A program made the translations under genes and the position numbers. From Gammaproteobacteria bacterium (GTDB taxonomy: Bacteria > Pseudomonadota > Gammaproteobacteria > DSM-16500): a stretch of 64,000 nucleotides of DNA. Of the stretch, positions 53,058 to 62,342 are shown piece by piece. The stretch spans positions 62,001 to 126,000 of the forward strand of contig JAHCAO010000001.1 in the NCBI GenBank assembly GCA_019634835.1. The letters run 5' to 3'. Each line of letters starts with the position of its first letter. The first letter of the stretch is position 1. Under the pieces are notes generated by a model. The model ran no database searches. It saw nothing but the letters and a program-made list of their open reading frames with translations, and had not been told where the DNA came from.

Positions 53058-54869
53058 TTAATTCAATCTCAGGGAAGCAACTTTCTTATTATCAAGGTCT
53101 TTATCCATTAGCACTGTAAATAATAGCTCTGCAAACCGATCCTTCGCGAAAATTTCATCAAATACTTTTTCATTTATCATTGCCAACCCGCTTTCAGGCG
53201 TGAAAACTGCATAAGCATTTTTTTCAAATGACGATTCATCTATCACTGGTTTCGATGGGTCAATGAAAACAATTTCTTTATGACCATAGTTTTTTAAAAA
53301 ACTTGCAATAATTGCCTGCGGCATTATTTTTTCTGCATTGGGGTAGACTGTATCAGGACAAGTTGCAACAGGATTAATATGCGATTTTCTTACAAAATCC
53401 AACATCTTATTAATATCACGCACAATGATTTTATCTTTTTGACAATCAAATACAGCAATTAAGGCCTCAGAATCAGAAGATCCATGAAGAAGCTCATCCG
53501 TATCATGTAATGTCATCACAACATCTTGGCCAACATGATCCTTAACTATTTTCGGTGTTTTTTCACTGACTGATTTCTGTCCTCCCAGTACAGCAGAAAC
53601 GGGTGGTAAGCGCTCTTGTGTATCCTGAAAACGTTTAAAATTTCCTTCAACCGCTTTGGCTGGTGGATAAGAAGTGAGAGCAATTCTTACCTTACCATTA
53701 TTAGATAAACCCATTTTGATTTCTTCATTCATAGGAGCGACCATTTCCATAAACACATTCGGAGCAAAGCCATTTTGTTCTACTTTTTTAGTAATCTTAA
53801 GAATGGATTGTTGTGTCATTTCTCGCGCCTCATCTTGAGTGTAAACACCACGCATGATTTTGCAGCTTCCTAGAGACGAATCCTCTAAGAATAACAAACG
53901 AAATCTATCTGTTGAAATAAAAGCAAAATCAGAGAGAGATAATCCATATTCACATTTAATTTTAGCCGCGAACTGTTTGGTAATCATCGATTTTCCTGTT
54001 GCAGGCCCGCCAGCCATCATTTGCGTAAGGCGATTTGATCCATCAAATTGCGGCAATAAATGTATAATTTGTTGGCGATCCTGCGAAGAAGCTGCATCCA
54101 GTGCAGTCACATGCTGTTTTTTGATTTCATCACTTATAATATCAACAACAATATCATACGTTTTCTCTTGTATAAATTCTCGCGTACAATCATCAATCAA
54201 AATCTTTGTAGCAAACTCATGAATAACAAGAGACGAATAACCTTGGCGTTCTAATCTGGATTTAATCGCTTTTTCTATGTTTAAAAATTGTTTGGCTCTG
54301 TCGTCATCAGACAAATGATAGTGTTTAATATTGCTAGTAAGATCACGCACAGAACATGTAATTTCTTTAATGGAAGATACAAACTCTTCTTCACTATCAG
54401 CTATCACAGGCTGGATTTTTTTCTCCAATTTCTTGCAAACATTCACAAAGTGCTGATCATCTTCAATCTTAAGTTCTGTCGCTGCAAGAATACCGGTCAG
54501 TTGTTTAGCAACGCGCTTTGGTTTGAAAACAATAAATTCTTTTGGCGTGCGAAAAGGACGAGCATTATATTTATTGGTTCCAATTGCAACGTATAGTTGA
54601 CGTAATTCCGTCAGACTATGGAACGTATAATCCGGATTGGTACAGGTGAAATGGACGCCACTTGGAAGAGTAACTTTATCGTCTCCAAGATAATCTGTTA
54701 GTCTATATGGCGAAGTCACATTAACCCAAGCAGGATCCGGGAGAGTACTATTGTAACGTTTGAAAAATATTGATGTGACCCCATACCGAGAAGTTGTACG
54801 GTTAGCGCTACGATACATTTTCCATCTACCAACAGATGTTTTTTTCCATTGTAATGATCTTACAAGCAT
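53058..54869 (-). CDS. Zeta-toxin-like P-loop protein, effector-like
   Basis: 603 residues. An unfamiliar N-terminal region of about 280 residues precedes a P-loop core: MMAGGPATGKSMITKQFAAK (Walker A, about residue 290), FISTDRFRLLFLEDSS with Asp-Arg as in zeta-type kinases, and QDEAREMTQQSIL. Zeta kinases phosphorylate UDP-sugars and poison peptidoglycan synthesis; here the large N-terminus and an unfamiliar C-terminus (about 430-603) argue for a different task, perhaps in a host cell. No antitoxin of the epsilon type is visible nearby; the small downstream gene is the only partner candidate. Confidence 0.65.
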   Translation of the reverse strand: MLVRSLQWKKTSVGRWKMYRSANRTTSRYGVTSIFFKRYNSTLPDPAWVNVTSPYRLTDYLGDDKVTLPSGVHFTCTNPDYTFHSLTELRQLYVAIGTNKYNARPFRTPKEFIVFKPKRVAKQLTGILAATELKIEDDQHFVNVCKKLEKKIQPVIADSEEEFVSSIKEITCSVRDLTSNIKHYHLSDDDRAKQFLNIEKAIKSRLERQGYSSLVIHEFATKILIDDCTREFIQEKTYDIVVDIISDEIKKQHVTALDAASSQDRQQIIHLLPQFDGSNRLTQMMAGGPATGKSMITKQFAAKIKCEYGLSLSDFAFISTDRFRLLFLEDSSLGSCKIMRGVYTQDEAREMTQQSILKITKKVEQNGFAPNVFMEMVAPMNEEIKMGLSNNGKVRIALTSYPPAKAVEGNFKRFQDTQERLPPVSAVLGGQKSVSEKTPKIVKDHVGQDVVMTLHDTDELLHGSSDSEALIAVFDCQKDKIIVRDINKMLDFVRKSHINPVATCPDTVYPNAEKIMPQAIIASFLKNYGHKEIVFIDPSKPVIDESSFEKNAYAVFTPESGLAMINEKVFDEIFAKDRFAELLFTVLMDKDLDNKKVASLRLN

Positions 54870-54990
54870 ACGCAGCCTCGCTTTGTATTAATTTTTTTAA
54901 TTGAAAATTATCTTATCTCAAGTAAGTACATAAAATAATACGGTATAATGCTTAAGATAATTTTAAAGAGAAAAACCTTGTATTGTTCAA

Positions 54991-56775
54991 TTATTCACAA
55001 CAGTGCTGCTCTGATACTTCTAATACACTACCGGTCACTGGATTAGGTCTAAATATCGTACATCCTTTTAATCCTAATTGATAAGCTTCGGTATAAATGC
55101 CCTCTAACTTTTCGAAAGGAAAATCCTGCGGAATATTAATTGTTTTTGAAATAGCATTGTCTATATATGGCTGCACAGCTCCTTGAATTTGTAAATGTGA
55201 CGCAGGCATCAGTGAACCTGTATCAATCCAGCTTGGCGGTATACCGATGCCCCCATTTTTTTCCAACCAAAGATGATAAGCATAATCTTTTACAGTGAAT
55301 GTCATCCTATCACCTTTTGTTGTACGCACATGTCTATGGTATTCAGCACGAAAAATTGGCTCTATCCCATTGGACACATTATTTGCCAACAAACTAATCG
55401 TTCCTGTGGGAGCAATGGTATTATGATGACTATTACGCACACCATATTTTTTCAAATCACCTCGCAAGCCTTGTTCCAGCGTAGCCACATAAGCACCTTG
55501 TAAATAATCTTGCGTAAAAAAAGGAAACACTCCCTTTTCACGTCCAAGCTCGATTGAGGTATGCCATGTCACTTCAGCGATACGCTTCATTATTTCTTGA
55601 GCCAAAGCAATCGACTTTGCATCTCCATAGCGTATTCCTAACATCACAAAAACATCGGCCAGACCCGTAATGCCCAAACCAATTCGCCGTGTTCCTAACG
55701 CTTGTTGGCGCTGAGCTTTCAATGGGTAGTGGGAAACATCAATCACATTATCTAAGAAGCGTGTTGCAATACTGACAGTCTCATCGATTGCATTCCAGTT
55801 AATTCCCGCATTGACAGAAAAAGGCGCAGAAACAAATTGCGCAAGATTAATCGCACCCAGGTTACAAGCTCCGTAAGCCGGCAACGGGATTTCCCCACAA
55901 GGATTCGTTGCATTAATATATTCGCGATACCACAAGTTATTCATTCTATTAATGGTGTCACTAAACAATACGCCTGGTTCAGCATACTCATAAGCAGAAC
56001 GGATGATTTTATTCCAAAGCACACGTGCTTTAACATAACGGTAAACTTTGCAAGGAATCGGCTGTAAAGAACCACACCATGGCCGATAAATTATCTTGCC
56101 ATCTACCGCCTCATTTTTTGCTAAGGGAAAAACCAATGGCCAATCAGTATCATTTTTAACTGCTTGCATAAATGCATCTGACACCATCACTGAAACATTG
56201 AAATGACGCAGCGCATGAGGATCCTCTTTAGCAGTAATAAATTCTTCAATATCAGGATGGTCGCAACGCAACACTCCCATCATTGCGCCACGGCGTGCAC
56301 CAGTGGACAATAAGACACTGCACATGGCATCCCAAACACGCATAAAAGAAACTGGCCCGGAAGCTTGAATACCGGTTTTTTTAGCTATCGCCCCATAAGG
56401 ACGTAAAACAGAAAAATCATAACCCACTCCACCGCCTTGCTGCAGGGTAAGCGCACCTTCCTCTAATGCATCAAATATTCCCGGTAGCGAATCAGATGCA
56501 ATATTCATTACAAAACAATTAAATAAGGTAACTTGATGGGTAGTGCCAGCACCCGCTAATATCCGGCCACCTGGTAAAAAATAAAACCCTTCTAACGCTT
56601 GATAAAACGCTTTCTGCCACCGACTACGCTCCACTCTTTTTTCAGCATAAGCGATAGCCTTGGCAACGCGTTGCCAAGTTTGCTCAATTGTTTGGTCAAA
56701 AACCTTCCCTTCCTGACGGTAGCGATATTTAATATCCCATATAGTCATCGAGATAGGCTCTTTTACGTCATTCAT
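54991..56775 (-). CDS. nrdJ: Adenosylcobalamin-dependent ribonucleotide reductase (class II)
   Basis: Makes deoxyribonucleotides with or without oxygen, using vitamin B12. 594 residues from ATG 56775 (AAGG nine bases upstream; 56799 has no ribosome site). The ten-stranded barrel landmarks are LPGGRILAGAG, TLFNCFVMN (Cys), LQQGGGVGYDFS, GARRGAMMGVL, the active NPCGEIPLP (Cys, Glu) and APTGTISLLAN. The tail ends EQHCCE, and its cysteines probably take electrons from thioredoxin. No nrdAB is in view, so dNTP synthesis may depend on cobalamin; queG also uses it. Confidence 0.93.
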   Translation of the reverse strand: MNDVKEPISMTIWDIKYRYRQEGKVFDQTIEQTWQRVAKAIAYAEKRVERSRWQKAFYQALEGFYFLPGGRILAGAGTTHQVTLFNCFVMNIASDSLPGIFDALEEGALTLQQGGGVGYDFSVLRPYGAIAKKTGIQASGPVSFMRVWDAMCSVLLSTGARRGAMMGVLRCDHPDIEEFITAKEDPHALRHFNVSVMVSDAFMQAVKNDTDWPLVFPLAKNEAVDGKIIYRPWCGSLQPIPCKVYRYVKARVLWNKIIRSAYEYAEPGVLFSDTINRMNNLWYREYINATNPCGEIPLPAYGACNLGAINLAQFVSAPFSVNAGINWNAIDETVSIATRFLDNVIDVSHYPLKAQRQQALGTRRIGLGITGLADVFVMLGIRYGDAKSIALAQEIMKRIAEVTWHTSIELGREKGVFPFFTQDYLQGAYVATLEQGLRGDLKKYGVRNSHHNTIAPTGTISLLANNVSNGIEPIFRAEYHRHVRTTKGDRMTFTVKDYAYHLWLEKNGGIGIPPSWIDTGSLMPASHLQIQGAVQPYIDNAISKTINIPQDFPFEKLEGIYTEAYQLGLKGCTIFRPNPVTGSVLEVSEQHCCE

Positions 56776-56833
56776 GATAGAAAGCCTTAACATGCTCATA
56801 TTGCATGTTTTCAGATATCTTCTTAAGTTTAAC

Positions 56834-57005
56834 GTAAATGTTCGGTGATAGCGGTATCTGAGCAGGTCTGCCCCTTTTATTTTTATATGAGGGAAAGTGG
56901 ACAGGAGTCCACTTTAGCAAAAGCCGGAAGGGAAACGTCTTTTGCGACCGAATAAAAAATAAAAGGGGCAGACCTGCTCAGATACCGCTATCACCGAACA
57001 TTTAC
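56834..57005. repeat. Palindromic cloverleaf repeat, family C (copy 2)
   Basis: Arms from GTAAATGTTCGGTGATAGCG to CGCTATCACCGAACATTTAC, extending inward through CTGAGCAGGTCTGCCCCTTT. Internal hairpins are AAAGTGGAC-AGGA-GTCCACTTT and GCAAAAG/CTTTTGC, in the opposite order to copy 1. Flanks AGTTTAAC (56826-56833) and ATTTTAAC (57006-57013) match at seven of eight positions and abut the ends exactly. Sits in the divergent nrdJ-groES spacer. Confidence 0.88.
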
Positions 57006-57040
57006 ATTTTAACATGTATAAAAAAAGTATTTTATTAGCA

Positions 57041-57070
57041 CTTGAACTAGAAACTATCGTCCCAATATAT
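57041..57070 (+). promoter_or_regulatory. Sigma-32 heat-shock promoter of groESL
   Basis: CTTGAA at 57041-57046, a 14-base spacer, and CCCAATATAT at 57061-57070, close to the RpoH consensus CTTGAA-N13/14-CCCCATnT. It is about 80 bases upstream of the groES start and just downstream of the family C repeat. Confidence 0.8.
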
Positions 57071-57149
57071 GTTTTTGTGCCTATCCCCTTAATGAGGGCA
57101 TCTGGCCTAATAAAAGTTTTAGTTATATTAAACAGAATGGAGAACAATC

Positions 57150-57452
57150 ATGGCTTCAAATACTCCGAAAATTATTCCTTTACATGACCGTCTTGTTGTA
57201 AAACAACAAGATCCAGAAACAAAAACAGCTGGTGGTATTGTCATTCCCGATACTGCTGACAAAGACAAGCCGATGCGAGGTGAAGTGATCGCTGTTGGCC
57301 CAGGCAAGTACTCGGATGGCAAAGTACAGCCGTTACAAGTTAAAGTCGGCGATGAAATATTGTTTGGCAAATATGCTGGAACCAATATCAAACTTGACGA
57401 CAAAGAATATCTTGTTATGCGTGAAGAAGATGTCATGGGCGTCATTGCATAA
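57150..57452 (+). CDS. groES: Co-chaperonin GroES
   Basis: Heptameric lid of the GroEL folding chamber. 100 residues: [27 protein letters not shown] includes the mobile loop (TAGGIVI), and ends [13 protein letters not shown] precedes the start. Followed after 40 bases by groEL, the standard operon. Confidence 0.97.
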   Translation: MASNTPKIIPLHDRLVVKQQDPETKTAGGIVIPDTADKDKPMRGEVIAVGPGKYSDGKVQPLQVKVGDEILFGKYAGTNIKLDDKEYLVMREEDVMGVIA

Positions 57453-57492
57453 CCCATTTTATAAACTAGTCAATATTTAAGAGGAAAAAATC

Positions 57493-59130
57493 ATGGCTGC
57501 TAAAGAATTACGATTCAGCGAAGATGCTCGCCAACTAATGCTTGCTGGCGTCAGAGAATTAGCTGATGCGGTACAAATCACCATGGGCCCACGTGGTCGT
57601 AATGTGGTGATAGATAAATCTTTTGGTGCTCCGCTTGTTACCAAAGACGGTGTTACCGTTGCAAAAGAAATTGAATTTAAAGAAAAATTCAAAAATATGG
57701 GCGCTCAAATGGTCAAAGAAGTGGCTTCTCATACTTCTGACGAAGCTGGAGACGGCACTACCACAGCAACCGTGCTAGCCCGTCAAATCTTTGTTGAAGG
57801 CTTAAAAGCAGTTGTTGCTGGATACAACCCAATGGATCTGAAGCGTGGTATTGACAAGGCTGTTGTTGCCGCTGTTGAGCAGCTGAAAAAACTTTCTGTA
57901 CCTTGCAAAGATGACAAAGCTATTGCGCAAGTAGGCACTATATCCGCCAACTCTGACGAAGAAATTGGCCGTATTATTGCTGATGCCATGGCAAAAGTCG
58001 GTAAAGAAGGTGTGATTACTGTAGAAGAAGGTTCTGGTTTAGCGAATGAACTCGATGTGGTAGAAGGTATGCAGTTTGATCGTGGCTACCAATCTCCTTA
58101 CTTCATCACCAATCAACAAAACATGTCTGCTGAATTAGACAATCCATTTATCTTAATCACAGACAAGAAAATTTCTTCTATTCGCGATTTGCTGCCTGTG
58201 CTTGAAAACGTAGCAAAATCTGGCCGTCCATTGTTAATTATTGCTGAAGATGTGGAAGGTGAAGCATTAGCAACTTTAGTTGTTAACCATATGCGCGGCA
58301 TTGTAAAAGTTTGCGCAGTAAAAGCACCAGGGTTTGGGGATCGTCGCAAAGAGATGTTGCAAGACATTGCCACCTTAACCAAAGCACAAGTCATCGCTGA
58401 AGAAGTTGGCCGTACACTGGAATCCACCACATTAAAAGATTTGGGGTCAGCAAAACGTGTACATGTCACAAAAGACAACACTACGATTATTGATGGTGCT
58501 GGCGATAAGAAAGATATTCAAGATCGCGTTGGGCAATTAAGAGCTCGTATGGAAGAAACCACTTCTGACTACGATCGTGAAAAATTGCAAGAGCGTATTG
58601 CTAAGCTCGCTGGTGGTGTTGCTGTTATCAAAGTAGGCGCAGCTTCTGAAATCGAAATGAAAGAAAAGAAAGCTCGCGTTGAAGATGCACTACATGCAAC
58701 CCGTGCTGCTGTTGAAGAAGGTGTTGTACCTGGTGGTGGCGTTGCGCTCATTCGCGTTATGCAAGCGCTCAAGAGCATTAAAGGTGACAACGAAGCACAA
58801 ACTGTGGGTGTACAACTCATTTGCCGTGCTTTAGAAGCACCTCTTCGTCAAATTGTTGCCAATGCTGGTTATGAAGCTTCTGTTATCCTCAATAAAGTCG
58901 TAGAAGGAAAAGATAACTATGGCTTTAATGCTGCATCTGGCGAATACGGCGACATGTTAGACATGGGTATTTTAGATCCTACCAAAGTAACACGTACTGC
59001 ATTACAACAAGCAGCATCCGTTGCTGGCATGATGATTACCACCGAATGCATGATCACTGAACTACCAAAAGAAGAAGCCCCAATGGGTGGACACGGCGGT
59101 GGGATGGGTGGCATGGAAGGGATGATGTAA
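57493..59130 (+). CDS. groEL: Chaperonin GroEL
   Basis: Folds cytosolic proteins in an ATP-driven double ring. 545 residues with [29 protein letters not shown] (nucleotide site) and [15 protein letters not shown]; the tail is GGM-rich ([14 protein letters not shown]). GAGGAAAA precedes the ATG. A strong rho-independent terminator follows 13 bases after the stop. Single copy in the window. Confidence 0.99.
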   Translation: MAAKELRFSEDARQLMLAGVRELADAVQITMGPRGRNVVIDKSFGAPLVTKDGVTVAKEIEFKEKFKNMGAQMVKEVASHTSDEAGDGTTTATVLARQIFVEGLKAVVAGYNPMDLKRGIDKAVVAAVEQLKKLSVPCKDDKAIAQVGTISANSDEEIGRIIADAMAKVGKEGVITVEEGSGLANELDVVEGMQFDRGYQSPYFITNQQNMSAELDNPFILITDKKISSIRDLLPVLENVAKSGRPLLIIAEDVEGEALATLVVNHMRGIVKVCAVKAPGFGDRRKEMLQDIATLTKAQVIAEEVGRTLESTTLKDLGSAKRVHVTKDNTTIIDGAGDKKDIQDRVGQLRARMEETTSDYDREKLQERIAKLAGGVAVIKVGAASEIEMKEKKARVEDALHATRAAVEEGVVPGGGVALIRVMQALKSIKGDNEAQTVGVQLICRALEAPLRQIVANAGYEASVILNKVVEGKDNYGFNAASGEYGDMLDMGILDPTKVTRTALQQAASVAGMMITTECMITELPKEEAPMGGHGGGMGGMEGMM

Positions 59131-59143
59131 TTCACACCAAAAT

Positions 59144-59172
59144 AAAAACCCCGCTTAAGCGGGGTTTTTTTT
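59144..59172 (+). terminator. Rho-independent terminator after groEL
   Basis: Stem CCCCGC/GCGGGG with TTAA loop at 59149-59164, followed by eight T and preceded by five A, so it could also work for the opposite strand. Confidence 0.95.
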
Positions 59173-59199
59173 ACTCCTATACATTACAAGGAAAAACGC

Positions 59200-59475
59200 A
59201 TGAGTCTTAATTCAGTACGTCCAGAAGATATCCTACCTGATGGTATTGATAACGCAGCTATCAATGGAAAAATCGTAAGAAAAGGTACGATTGCCGCGTT
59301 CTTAGCAAATGCAGATATTCTCGAAAATCAAACTATTTCTGATCAACAAAAGCAAGCAGCCATTCAAACAATAAAAGAATTAGCACCAACTGTCATTGCT
59401 ACTGGCTTGCACAAGCATGTCATTTTCAAAAACGCTCAAATCGAACAAATTCTCATTGACGCGATGGGGCAGTAG
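59200..59475 (+). CDS. Small hypothetical protein after groEL
   Basis: 91 residues, not recognised. Starts MSLNSVRPEDILPDGIDNAAINGKIVRKGTI, then a helical stretch (QQKQAAIQTIKELAPTVIATGLHKH). ACAAGGAAAAACGC provides a ribosome site. It lies 28 bases past the groEL terminator; convergent with the M50 protease gene. Compact, probably soluble; it recalls small proteins of host-associated Legionellales in the same place, but I cannot name a family. Confidence 0.6.
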   Translation: MSLNSVRPEDILPDGIDNAAINGKIVRKGTIAAFLANADILENQTISDQQKQAAIQTIKELAPTVIATGLHKHVIFKNAQIEQILIDAMGQ

Positions 59476-59488
59476 AAAGGAGAGCAAC

Positions 59489-60145
59489 TCACAACCCAAA
59501 AATACTGCGGATAGTACTAACAATAAGAAAAACAAAAGGCCCCATGATCGAAAAAAGAATTCCGCTCAACATAAGCAAAATAAGAATGATAAACCCATAC
59601 GGCTCAATGAAGTGAAGCGAATACGCCATTCTTGGCGGTAAAACAGCACTAAGAACCCTACCGCCATCAAGCGGTGGCAGTGGAATAAGATTAAGCACAC
59701 CCAGCACAACATTAATCAAAACACCCGCATTGCCCATGTAAGCAAGAGGAACGCCTAACCAACCATTGCCTTGCTGAATGACTGTCAGGCCAATCTTCAT
59801 TATCAAACCCCAAAAAAGCGCCATCAACAAATTAGACAATGGCCCCGCGAGAGCAACGATTGCCATATCTCTCCGTGGGTTACGTAAATTCCGTGGATCA
59901 ACCGGTACAGGTTTGGCCCACCCAAAAATAAAATTGCTCACCATTAGCATTAAAAAAGGCACCATGATGGTCCCAAGCATGTCAATGTGCTTGATTGGAT
60001 TAAGTGTCAACCGGCCTGAATAACGGGCAGTTTGATCCCCAAATAATGATGCAACATAACCATGGGCCACCTCATGCAACGTGATGGCAAAAATCAGGGG
60101 TAATGCCCATACTACAATTTTCTGAATAGTTGTTAAATCTGTCAT
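59489..60145 (-). CDS. Site-2-protease-family (M50) membrane protease
   Basis: 218 residues, five to six membrane helices. The zinc motif is FAITLHEVAHGYVASLFGD (HExxH, about residue 20), and the second site is LNLIPLPPLDGGRVLSA (Asp as third ligand). This is the short S2P type without PDZ domain or the RseP insertion, often encoded near tryptophanyl-tRNA synthetase or scpA in other genomes. Substrate unknown. Confidence 0.9.
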   Translation of the reverse strand: MTDLTTIQKIVVWALPLIFAITLHEVAHGYVASLFGDQTARYSGRLTLNPIKHIDMLGTIMVPFLMLMVSNFIFGWAKPVPVDPRNLRNPRRDMAIVALAGPLSNLLMALFWGLIMKIGLTVIQQGNGWLGVPLAYMGNAGVLINVVLGVLNLIPLPPLDGGRVLSAVLPPRMAYSLHFIEPYGFIILILLMLSGILFSIMGPFVFLIVSTIRSIFGL

Positions 60146-60242
60146 AGTTTGCAGAGTATCTACGATCTTATGGATGTTCTCAAGTGGCTATACGCATAAC
60201 AGTAGCGGAATTTCTTATTTCCCATTACGATTAGTGGTTGTC

Positions 60243-60462
60243 AAGTATAGATTCGGTGAACCCGTTGAAAAAATAGCCCTGCGGCTGTCGTCCCCTTGCG
60301 GAAGTAGCCAATTGAACTCGAAAGGATCACTGATTTCGCGGCTGGAGACAAGGGGATCTAGTTGCGAACTGAACTGAGCCGCCTGGCTACTTTGGACAAG
60401 CTGCAGTACGATGCCTCTGTGGCAAGAAACCAACGGATCGCGGGTTAACCGAACATTTACTT
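60243..60462. repeat. Dispersed repeat with inverted ends, family D (copy 2)
   Basis: 220 bases with 22-bp terminal inverted repeats (60243-60264 and 60441-60462; 18 of 22 match). The right end reads AACCGAACATTTAC, the complement of the GTAAATGTTCGGTT end found in family C copies. Internal blocks match 19801-19934 in inverted orientation. Lies in the divergent M50-ZIP spacer; nothing else is visible there. Confidence 0.75.
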
Positions 60463-60490
60463 GGCTCTAATAAATCATCAGGACTTTGTT

Positions 60491-61255
60491 GTGACATTAA
60501 TTTATTACAAAATAATTGCTGCCTTAATTATTTTCCTCATCAGTATAACAGCTGCCATTTATCCTTTAATAAAAAAGAAATATGCTTTTAAGCACGCAGA
60601 ATCTGTCGAGCTTGGAGAAGCATTAGCTAGCGGAATTTTTCTGGGGGCAGCTTTTTTTCACATGCTTCCCGACGCGGTAGAAATGTTTGAGCATATCTAT
60701 GGCACGCTGAGCTATCCTCTTCCCGAAGCCATCTGCATACTAAGCTTTTTACTGCTATTGTTTCTTGAGCGCCTCTCACTCGGCAACCATGGCATTTCGT
60801 CAAGAAACTCTATCCCTTATATTCTTGCTTTAATCCTGATTATTCATGCTCTAATAGAAGGGGCAGCCCTAGGAATAGGATCAACCTTAGCAGAAACCAT
60901 CATGTTACTCATCGCCATTGCCGCACACAAAGGATCGGAGAGTTTTGCCTTGTCTGTCACAATGCTGCGACACGAATTGCCATTCAAGCGAACACTACTC
61001 ATTATCGTTTTCTTTTCTTTAATGACGCCGCTAGGAATTACAATAGGCACAATTATAAACCAATTTACCTTTGTGCGAAGTGGTGAATTGATAGCAGCAA
61101 CATTCAATGCTTTTGCCGCAGGAACATTTTTATATATCTCGACCCTGCATCACGTTCACTTCCATCATCACACTAGGGACACGCAAGGCTTACTAGAATT
61201 TGCAAGCCTTGTGATTGGTGTCGCGGCAATGGGATTAATTGCATTTTGGGTATAG
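60491..61255 (+). CDS. ZIP-family divalent metal transporter
   Basis: 254 residues with eight hydrophobic segments. ELGEALASGIFLGAAFFHMLPDAVEMF and the central ALIIHALIEGAALGIG, AAHKGSESFALS carry the His/Glu metal sites of TM4-5; HHVHFHHHTRD is a histidine-rich loop. Zinc or iron uptake is likely. GTG 60491 has AGGA seven bases upstream; the TTG at 60461 lies within the end of the repeat and is less likely. Confidence 0.88.
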   Translation: MTLIYYKIIAALIIFLISITAAIYPLIKKKYAFKHAESVELGEALASGIFLGAAFFHMLPDAVEMFEHIYGTLSYPLPEAICILSFLLLLFLERLSLGNHGISSRNSIPYILALILIIHALIEGAALGIGSTLAETIMLLIAIAAHKGSESFALSVTMLRHELPFKRTLLIIVFFSLMTPLGITIGTIINQFTFVRSGELIAATFNAFAAGTFLYISTLHHVHFHHHTRDTQGLLEFASLVIGVAAMGLIAFWV

Positions 61256-61279
61256 GGCTTGTAACAAATTGCAGCAGGT

Positions 61280-62269
61280 TTATGTAATCAGCCCTAGCTC
61301 CTTGACTGCATCACGCTCTTTACGTAGCTCATCTAAAGTAACGGCAATTTTTTCTTGGCTAAATTCATTTTGAGCCCATCCTGTCACAACGTTGAGTTTA
61401 CCACCTTCAGTACGACAAGGTACGGAGAAAATTAATCCTTCATCAATACCATATTCACCCTCTGAACAACGTGCAACCGAGAAGATTTCACCTTGAGCTG
61501 TGTCATGAGTCAAATGATACACTGACATCAACGCTGCATTGGCTGCTGAAGCTGCCGACGATGCTCCACGCGCTTTGATCACCTCAGCCCCTCGTTTCTG
61601 CACAATGGAAATAAATTCATTTTGCAGCCAATTCACGTCAGTAATAACATCAGGAACTGGCTTGCCATTAATACTAGCATGATAAAAATCTGGGTATTGG
61701 GTTGATGAGTGGTTACCCCAAATTGCCATTTGTGTTATCGCTGTCACGTCCACATTCGCTTTTTTTGCAAGCTGAGTACGCGCCCGTAATTCATCTAGCA
61801 TTGTCATGGCATAAAAACGGTCAGACGGGACATCCGGTGCATTCTTCATCGCAACTAAGCAATTGGTATTGCAAGGATTGCCGACTACAAATACACGCAC
61901 ATCTGATGCTGCATGATCATTAATTGCGCGGCCTTGGGTCGTGAAAATCTTACCATTCACATTTAAAAGATCTGAGCGCTCCATACCATCTTTACGTGGC
62001 ATTGAACCTACTAGCACAGCCCAATTCACCTCTTTCATCGCAACATTCACATCCGATGTGGCGGTTACTTTTTTTAATAATGGAAAGGCGCAATCATCCA
62101 ATTCCATCTTGACACCCTCTAATGCTGAAAGAACGGGAGGAACTTCAAGCAAATTTAATTCAATGTCAGTATCGGGGCCAAACATTTGACCTGAAGCAAT
62201 ACGAAAGACTAAGGCATAACCAATCTGCCCTGCTGCGCCAGAGATGGCCACTTTTACACGTTTCGTCAT
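61280..62269 (-). CDS. mdh: Malate dehydrogenase
   Basis: Oxidises malate to oxaloacetate with NAD. 329 residues of the cytosolic-type MDH group: [21 protein letters not shown] (Rossmann), [19 protein letters not shown] with the mobile-loop Arg residues, and [12 protein letters not shown] with the catalytic His. AAGGAAC precedes the start. Upstream lies the family F palindrome that separates it from hemW. Confidence 0.97.
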   Translation of the reverse strand: MTKRVKVAISGAAGQIGYALVFRIASGQMFGPDTDIELNLLEVPPVLSALEGVKMELDDCAFPLLKKVTATSDVNVAMKEVNWAVLVGSMPRKDGMERSDLLNVNGKIFTTQGRAINDHAASDVRVFVVGNPCNTNCLVAMKNAPDVPSDRFYAMTMLDELRARTQLAKKANVDVTAITQMAIWGNHSSTQYPDFYHASINGKPVPDVITDVNWLQNEFISIVQKRGAEVIKARGASSAASAANAALMSVYHLTHDTAQGEIFSVARCSEGEYGIDEGLIFSVPCRTEGGKLNVVTGWAQNEFSQEKIAVTLDELRKERDAVKELGLIT

Positions 62270-62342
62270 GATAAGTTCCTTAATGTTATAATGTTGGGAC
62301 CCTAAAATAATGCTAGCTATTTTAACGCGAAAACCATGATTG

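Noticed and set aside
52691-54869. Classical zeta-epsilon toxin-antitoxin pair
   Set aside because: The small gene is downstream, basic and not epsilon-like, and the large protein is twice the size of zeta toxins.
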